From: Gammaproteobacteria bacterium
Lineage (GTDB): Bacteria > Pseudomonadota > Gammaproteobacteria > Steroidobacterales > GCA-2729495
NCBI GenBank assembly: GCA_030426355.1
Contig: JAUHYQ010000001.1
Coordinates: 124,001 to 188,000, forward strand
Reading direction: 5' to 3'
DNA length: 64,000 bases
Under the pieces are notes generated by a model. It searched no databases. It had not been told where the DNA came from and saw only the letters and a program-made list of their open reading frames with translations. This document shows positions 62,852 through 64,000 of this stretch, in pieces. A program made the translations under genes and the position numbers. Within the stretch, counting starts at the first letter, position 1. Each line of letters begins with the position of its first letter.

Positions 62852-63763
62852 ATGAAAGAAGATCCAGGTTTGTACGACTACTGGCCGTACGAAAACCGCC
62901 CCAAAATCGAGTGGCCCAATGGCGCAAGGATGGCATTTTGGGTTGCACCAAACATTGAATTCTACGAATTGGACCCGGCCGTCAACCCGCATCGTAAAGC
63001 GTGGCCGCGACCCACACCGGACATTAACGGCTATGGGACCCGCGATTACGGCAACCGGGTTGGTCATACGCGCATGATGAAGGTACTGGACAAGTACGGC
63101 GTGCGCGGTTCGATCTCTTTATCAACAGCGCTGTGTGAACATCACCCGGAAATTATCGAACAGTGCAAAGAACGAGATTGGGAATTTTTCAGCCACGGTA
63201 TCTATAACACGCGGTATACCTATGGCATGGACGAAGCGCAGGAGCGCGCCATGATAGAGGATGCAATCGAGACCATTCTCAAACACACCGGACAAAAGTG
63301 TGCTGGTTACCTGGCGCCCGCGCTCACCCACACAGAAATAACCATGGATCTATTTGCCGAGGCCGGCGGCATCTATACCTGCGATCTGTTTCACGATGAT
63401 CAGCCGACACCGGTGCACGTGCGCGGCGGACAGAAGTTTATCTCGGTACCCTACTCGCTTGAGATGAACGACACGATTACTTACGTGGTGAACAAGATTG
63501 AGCCGCGACGTTACGGCGAAATGATAAAAGCGAATTTTGACAGGCTGTATGCCGAAGGAGCGGATAACGGCGTGGTGATGTGCGTTCCGCTGCATGCCTA
63601 TCAAGTAAGCCATCCACATCGCCTGAGAGCCTTTGAAGAAGCCCTGGAATACATCACAGGGCATTCCGATGTGTGGGTCACGACTGGTCGCGAAATCGCC
63701 GAACACTACATAGAACATTGCTACGACGACGCCGTGGCCGACATAGCGGCGAAAGCCGGCTGA
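62852..63763 (+). CDS. Polysaccharide-deacetylase (NodB-fold) family hydrolase, allantoinase/PuuE-like
   Basis: A 303-residue NodB-fold protein. Signatures: WPNGARMAFWVAPNIEFYEL, YGTRDYGNRVGHTRMMKVLDKYG, EFFSHGIYNTRY and GYLAPALTHTEITMDLFAEAGGIYTCDLFHDDQPTP. This subgroup includes PuuE-type allantoinases and other amidohydrolases that cut C-N bonds, not sugar chains. ATG 62852 has GGAG ten bases before it. The next gene is a paralogue. Confidence 0.86.
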   Translation: MKEDPGLYDYWPYENRPKIEWPNGARMAFWVAPNIEFYELDPAVNPHRKAWPRPTPDINGYGTRDYGNRVGHTRMMKVLDKYGVRGSISLSTALCEHHPEIIEQCKERDWEFFSHGIYNTRYTYGMDEAQERAMIEDAIETILKHTGQKCAGYLAPALTHTEITMDLFAEAGGIYTCDLFHDDQPTPVHVRGGQKFISVPYSLEMNDTITYVVNKIEPRRYGEMIKANFDRLYAEGADNGVVMCVPLHAYQVSHPHRLRAFEEALEYITGHSDVWVTTGREIAEHYIEHCYDDAVADIAAKAG

Positions 63764-63786
63764 TTCTGGATTGAGGATTAAGAGCC

Positions 63787-64000
63787 ATGCCTCTGGATAA
63801 AGAATATTTTGAATACCCCCATCGCAGTTACGGGATGGATCACGATTACTACGACTGGTCGATGCTGGCCGACCGCGCGCCGATAAGCTGGCCCGACGGT
63901 AAGCAGGTGGCCCTCTGGGTCAACATTGCCCTGCAATATTTTCCACTTAATCAGCAAGGTAAACCGTTCGCGCCGACTGGCGGCATGACGACGGCCTATC
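63787..64000 (+). CDS. Polysaccharide-deacetylase (NodB-fold) family hydrolase, 5' part
   Basis: ATG 63787 starts a protein cut by the window end after 71 codons. Its start MPLDKEYFEYPHRSYGMDHD and WPDGKQVALWVNIALQYFPL align with the beginning of the previous gene. It lies 23 bases after that gene's stop, so the two paralogues are tandem. Function is inferred from the family only. Confidence 0.8.
   Translation, partial: MPLDKEYFEYPHRSYGMDHDYYDWSMLADRAPISWPDGKQVALWVNIALQYFPLNQQGKPFAPTGGMTTAY

Noticed and set aside
1-64000. CRISPR array, rRNA genes, prophage or transposase genes
   Set aside because: No regularly spaced repeats, rRNA sequence, phage structural genes or transposase motifs were found on either strand.

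Overview
This 64 kb window is chromosomal DNA, most likely from a free-living, aerobic, probably marine gammaproteobacterium. Evidence: zapE, gpmA, tesB, leuCD, a PhoBR/Pst phosphate regulon, complete molybdenum-cofactor genes, a large TonB-dependent receptor, several lipoproteins and outer-membrane barrels, and a GC-rich backbone. The genus cannot be fixed from sequence alone; a Woeseia-like or related lineage is only a guess. Most genes are tightly packed with 1-8 nt overlaps.

Layout. 1-9.7 kb: housekeeping genes (ETF-ubiquinone oxidoreductase 5' end, zapE, gpmA, gamma-carbonic anhydrase, tesB, a DUF1499 membrane protein, a MaoC hydratase, folE-mobA-moaC, leuC-leuD). 9.8-12.1 kb: a CaiB-type CoA-transferase divergent from an HMG-CoA lyase, ending in a strong bidirectional terminator. 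12.1-21.6 kb: a one-direction phosphate cluster phoB-phoR-phoU-pstS-pstC-pstA-pstB-porin. 21.6-25.7 kb: a redox cluster (lipoprotein cytochrome c, orphan 2Fe-2S subunit, DUF1838 protein, VAO-type flavoprotein, epoxide-hydrolase-like lipoprotein). 25.7-34.9 kb: molybdenum-cofactor genes (moaA, a GlcD-like oxidase and fdhD on one strand; a quinone oxidoreductase, XdhC, moeA, a CBS protein, moaB and gloB on the other). 35-39.9 kb: a CHASE4/PAS hybrid kinase and its response regulator. 41.3-46.5 kb: tRNA-Arg followed by an island bounded by a 48-bp repeat of the tRNA 3' part. 46.6-48.3 kb: a PAP2 phosphatase divergent from a family-4 glycosyltransferase. 48.3-55 kb: a TonB receptor, a DUF411 protein, a nitrilase-fold lipoprotein and a PQQ dehydrogenase. 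55-60.2 kb: an ABC exporter (ATPase, two FtsX permeases, LolA-like protein, barrel). 60.3-64 kb: a sterol-desaturase-like protein, a lipoprotein-like SDR, a cysteine hydrolase and two tandem polysaccharide-deacetylase-family genes (the last is cut by the window end).

Two regions stand out. First, five Pho-box-like sites with exact 7-4-7 geometry can be read by eye upstream of the porin, pstS, phoB, the PAP2 phosphatase and the glycosyltransferase. This places a lipid-phosphatase/glycosyltransferase pair under probable PhoB control and suggests membrane-lipid remodelling under phosphate starvation. Second, the tRNA-Arg island carries three integron-type attC sites behind cassette genes but no integron integrase and no island recombinase. 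It is a CALIN-like cassette cluster inside a tRNA-bounded element, and all its genes are of unknown function.
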